Assembly (NCBI GenBank): GCA_041482015.1
Contig: JBGPCZ010000001.1
Location: 1-64,000 of the forward strand
Source of the DNA: JACQFK01 sp041482015
GTDB lineage: Bacteria > Planctomycetota > MHYJ01 > JACPRB01
DNA: 64,000 bases
Direction of reading: 5' to 3'
Below, piece after piece: positions 61,636 through 64,000 of this stretch. The notes under the pieces are model-generated. The model searched no databases and was not told the origin of the DNA. It saw nothing but the letters and a program-made list of their open reading frames with translations. The position numbers and the translations under genes were made by a program. Position 1 is the stretch's first letter, and each line of letters opens with the position of its first letter.

Positions 61636-62975
61636 TCCGCCGCACCCTCCTCCTCCTCATCATCGGGTGCTCCTCCGTTCCGGAGGGGTCGCCGGCGACG
61701 CTGGCCGTGGCGACGTTCCAGTGCGACGCGACGCCGCCGATCGGCCACCGCCTGGTCGGCTGGAGCGTGATGATGAAGAGCGTTGAGGAGCCGCTCCTCC
61801 TCAAAGGTATCGTACTCGGCGATGGACGGACGCGTTATGTCCTCTGCGCGCTCGACTGGTGCCGCCTCCAGACCGGCGCCTACGATCTCTTCCGGCGCAA
61901 GCTCGCAGCGGCCGCCGGGATCCCCGAGACGCAGGTGGCGGTCCACTGCACCCACACCCACGGCGCGCCGATCGCCGATGTCGACGCGCAGCTCCTCCTC
62001 GATCGATATCCCGGCGCGCCCGTCCACCTCGATCTTGCCTTCATGAAGGACGTCACGAATCGCGCCGCGGTCGCGCTCGGCGAGTCGCTCGCAAAGATGA
62101 AGCCGTTTACCCACGTCGGGATCGGCAAGGCGAGAGTGGACAGCTACGCCTCGAGCCGCCGCGTCCCCGCCGGAAACGGCAAGGTGAAAAGCCGCATGAG
62201 CTCCTGCAAGGACGTCGAGCTCGTCGCCGCGCCCGAGGGGCTGATCGATCCATGGCTCCGGACGGTCTCCCTTCTCGATGGGAAGAAGCCGCTCGTCCGG
62301 ATGCATTACTATGCCACCCATCCCCAAAGCCACTATGGGACCGAGGGGTCGCCCGACGTCCCGGGCATCGTCCGGAACTTCGCGGAGGGCCGCGAGCACA
62401 TCCCGCATCTCTACTTCACGGGCTGCGGAGGCAATGTCGCGGCCGGAAAGTACAACGACGGAAGCCCGGAGGCCCGGGAGCGCCTCGTCGAGCGCCTCTA
62501 TGAAGCGATGGCCGCCTCCGCCGCCTCCACCCGGATCTCGCCCGTCTCCCGGATCGACTGGAAGGTCACGGAGGTGACGTTCGCCCTCCGGAAGGAGCCC
62601 ACCTTCGCAGAGGACCAGTTCAAAAGGGAGATCGCCGATCCCAGGGCGACCGAGGTCGTGCGGCTCAAGGCGGCGCTCGCGCTGGCCTGGTACAACCGGC
62701 TGAAGGAGCGGCCGGCCGTCGACTGCAGCCGTCTCCGCCTCGGCCCCGCGACGATCCTCCATCTCCCCGGCGAGGCCTTCGTCGAGTATCAACTTCACGC
62801 GCAGTTGCTCCGCCCCGACGACTTCATCGCCGTCGCCGCCTACGGCGAGGGCGGGCCCGGGTATATCTGCATGGACGGCTCGGCCGCCGAGGGCGGGTAC
62901 GAGCCCACGGCCTCGTACGTGGGCCCGCCAACCGAGTCGAGACTCAAGGCCACGATTGCGGAGCTGCTCAAATGA
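61632..62975 (+). CDS. Neutral/alkaline ceramidase-like lipoprotein
   Basis: 447 residues starting with GTG at 61632, overlapping the previous stop (GTGA); lipobox LIIGC. It is a paralogue of the ceramidase-like half of the previous gene: 'CTHTHGAPIADVD', 'HYYATHPQSHYGTEG', 'FTGCGGNVAAGKYNDGSP', 'LPGEAFVEYQLHAQLLRPDD' and 'YGEGGPGYICMDG'. It lacks the LmbE domain. A ~40-residue insert ('KREIADPRATEVVRLKAALA') is present. Expression is coupled to its neighbours by the overlap. Natural substrate unknown. Confidence 0.86.
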   Translation: MIRRTLLLLIIGCSSVPEGSPATLAVATFQCDATPPIGHRLVGWSVMMKSVEEPLLLKGIVLGDGRTRYVLCALDWCRLQTGAYDLFRRKLAAAAGIPETQVAVHCTHTHGAPIADVDAQLLLDRYPGAPVHLDLAFMKDVTNRAAVALGESLAKMKPFTHVGIGKARVDSYASSRRVPAGNGKVKSRMSSCKDVELVAAPEGLIDPWLRTVSLLDGKKPLVRMHYYATHPQSHYGTEGSPDVPGIVRNFAEGREHIPHLYFTGCGGNVAAGKYNDGSPEARERLVERLYEAMAASAASTRISPVSRIDWKVTEVTFALRKEPTFAEDQFKREIADPRATEVVRLKAALALAWYNRLKERPAVDCSRLRLGPATILHLPGEAFVEYQLHAQLLRPDDFIAVAAYGEGGPGYICMDGSAAEGGYEPTASYVGPPTESRLKATIAELLK

Positions 62976-64000
62976 GGCGCTTCCTCCTCGTCCTCGTCCT
63001 TTTCTCCGGCTGCTCCATCGACACCCTCAACCCGCCCGCCGGGTGGAAGGCGGGCGCCGCGCGCGTGAAGATCACGCCCTCCGACCCGATGTGGATGTCC
63101 GGCTACGGGGGCCGCACGCACGCGGCGGACGGGACGCTCCACGATCTCTGGGTGAAGGCGCTCGCGATCGAGGATCCCGACGGCCGCCGCGCCCTCGTCC
63201 TCACCGCCGATCTCGTCGGGATCGACCGCGACCTGGCCGACCGCGTCTGCCGGAGGATCGCGCTTCCCCGCGAATCGATCCTCATCGCCTGCTCGCACAC
63301 CCACACGGGCCCGATGGTCTCGCTCAACCTCGAATGCATGTTCGACCTCCCGCCCGCCGAGCGGAAGAAGATCTCCGACTACGCGGCGTTCCTTGAGACC
63401 GCGTTCGCCGGCGCCGCGTCGAAGGCGATGGCCTCCATGGCGCTCGCGGATCTCACCTGGGGCAACGGCACCGCGCGGTTCGCGGTCAACCGCCGCAACA
63501 ACCCCGAGAAGGAAGTCCCCGCGTTGATCGAGAAGGGCGAGCTCAAAGGGCCCGTCGACTATGACGTCCCGGTCCTCAAGGTGTCGCGCGCCGACGGCTC
63601 ACTGCTGGCGCTGCTCTTCGGCTACGCGTGCCACAACACCGTTCTCGACTTCTACCAGTGGAGCGGCGACTACGCGGGCTTCGCGCAGATCGAGCTCGAG
63701 AAGGCCCACCCCGGCACGACGGCGCTCTTCTTCATGGGCTGCGGCGCGGACCAGAACCCGCTGCCGCGCCGGAAGGTCGAGCTCGCCGAGGAGTACGGCA
63801 AGCGGCTCGCGGCGGGCGTCGATCGGCTGCTCGATACGCGGATGGAGCCGGTGGCGGGAAAGCTGGCGACGCGGTACTCGCTCCTCGATCTCCCCTTCGC
63901 CAAGATCCCCACGAAAGACGATCTCGAGAAGTGCCTCGAGGACAAGAAGATCCCCGAGCGGCGGCGAGCCGAGTTGCTGATGGCCCAGTTCAAAGGATCG
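62972..64000 (+). CDS. Neutral/alkaline ceramidase-like lipoprotein (3' truncated by window)
   Basis: The ATG at 62972 overlaps the previous stop (ATGA); 343 residues are visible and the frame is open to the window end. Lipobox LFSGC. The domain begins 'AGAARVKITPSDPMWMSGYG', with zinc-site motifs 'ACSHTHTGPMVS' and 'YACHNTVLDFYQWSGDYAGF' and 'FMGCGADQNPLPRR'. It resembles the two domains of the gene at 27597-30311 more than the two genes just upstream, so the local cluster mixes two ceramidase-like subgroups. Function as for the family: a Zn-dependent amidase. Confidence 0.86.
   Translation, partial: MRRFLLVLVLFSGCSIDTLNPPAGWKAGAARVKITPSDPMWMSGYGGRTHAADGTLHDLWVKALAIEDPDGRRALVLTADLVGIDRDLADRVCRRIALPRESILIACSHTHTGPMVSLNLECMFDLPPAERKKISDYAAFLETAFAGAASKAMASMALADLTWGNGTARFAVNRRNNPEKEVPALIEKGELKGPVDYDVPVLKVSRADGSLLALLFGYACHNTVLDFYQWSGDYAGFAQIELEKAHPGTTALFFMGCGADQNPLPRRKVELAEEYGKRLAAGVDRLLDTRMEPVAGKLATRYSLLDLPFAKIPTKDDLEKCLEDKKIPERRRAELLMAQFKGS

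Overview
The window looks like a chromosomal segment of a planctomycete or closely related PVC-superphylum bacterium. The evidence is high GC content, very dense coding, four Cys-type sulfatases, five proteins of the Pirellula/Verrucomicrobium-type 'membrane-bound dehydrogenase + CxxCH heme' class, 3-keto-disaccharide hydrolase (DUF1080) domains, neutral-ceramidase-like proteins, and a signal peptide or lipobox on almost every gene product. The lineage is inferred from gene content only. No rRNA, tRNA, CRISPR array or transposase was found.

Layout. 1-8.2 kb: end of a sugar-phosphate isomerase/epimerase; a minus-strand trio (PVC propeller, HEAT/cytochrome/DUF1080, FG-GAP); a prenyltransferase-repeat protein. 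8.4-12.8 kb: plus-strand TIM-barrel hydrolase-like protein, sulfatase, HEAT/secretin-N-like protein. 12.8-16.4 kb: minus-strand pair of sulfatases with a SUMF1-fold protein that lacks the FGE cysteines. 16.6-20 kb: plus-strand split PVC dehydrogenase and cytochrome, plus a concanavalin-like protein. 20.1-25.9 kb: a tightly packed seven-gene minus-strand operon (PflX-like radical SAM, Ycf46-like AAA+, Ycf35/DUF1257, DUF2997, zinc-ribbon membrane protein, TPR protein, PilT). 26.2-33.6 kb: sulfatase, double ceramidase-like protein, fused PVC cytochrome. 33.8-43.1 kb: PA14 protein, DUF1080 lipoprotein, PVC-ThuA fusion, 7-TM YiiX-like peptidase, Kelch/FN3 protein. 43.2-47.5 kb: tandem esterase paralogues and a PilZ protein. 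47.6-53.9 kb: transglutaminase-like and acetylxylan-esterase-like proteins, VOC protein, cysteine-synthase-like enzyme, nitrilase-family lipoprotein. 54-64 kb: a 1935-residue PVC-ThuA-double-hydrolase fusion followed by three overlapping ceramidase-like genes, the first fused to a LmbE/PIG-L deacetylase and the last cut by the window edge.

Most of the window can be read as a secreted or periplasmic polysaccharide/glycan degradation repertoire: desulfation, deacetylation or ester cleavage, sugar oxidation with electrons passed to c-type hemes, 3-keto-glycoside cleavage, and recognition by FG-GAP, PA14, concanavalin and FN3 modules. This functional chain is an inference from family knowledge.

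The stretch that stands apart is 20.1-25.9 kb. It is the only clearly cytoplasmic/regulatory operon, and it is bracketed by two nearly identical 117-bp direct repeats (19964-20080 and 26073-26189). Each repeat is built of three 39-nt modules, two of them hairpins with the same 13-nt arms, and they supply the stop codons of two neighbouring genes. This bracketed Ycf46/Ycf35/DUF2997/PilT block is the best candidate here for an undescribed system.
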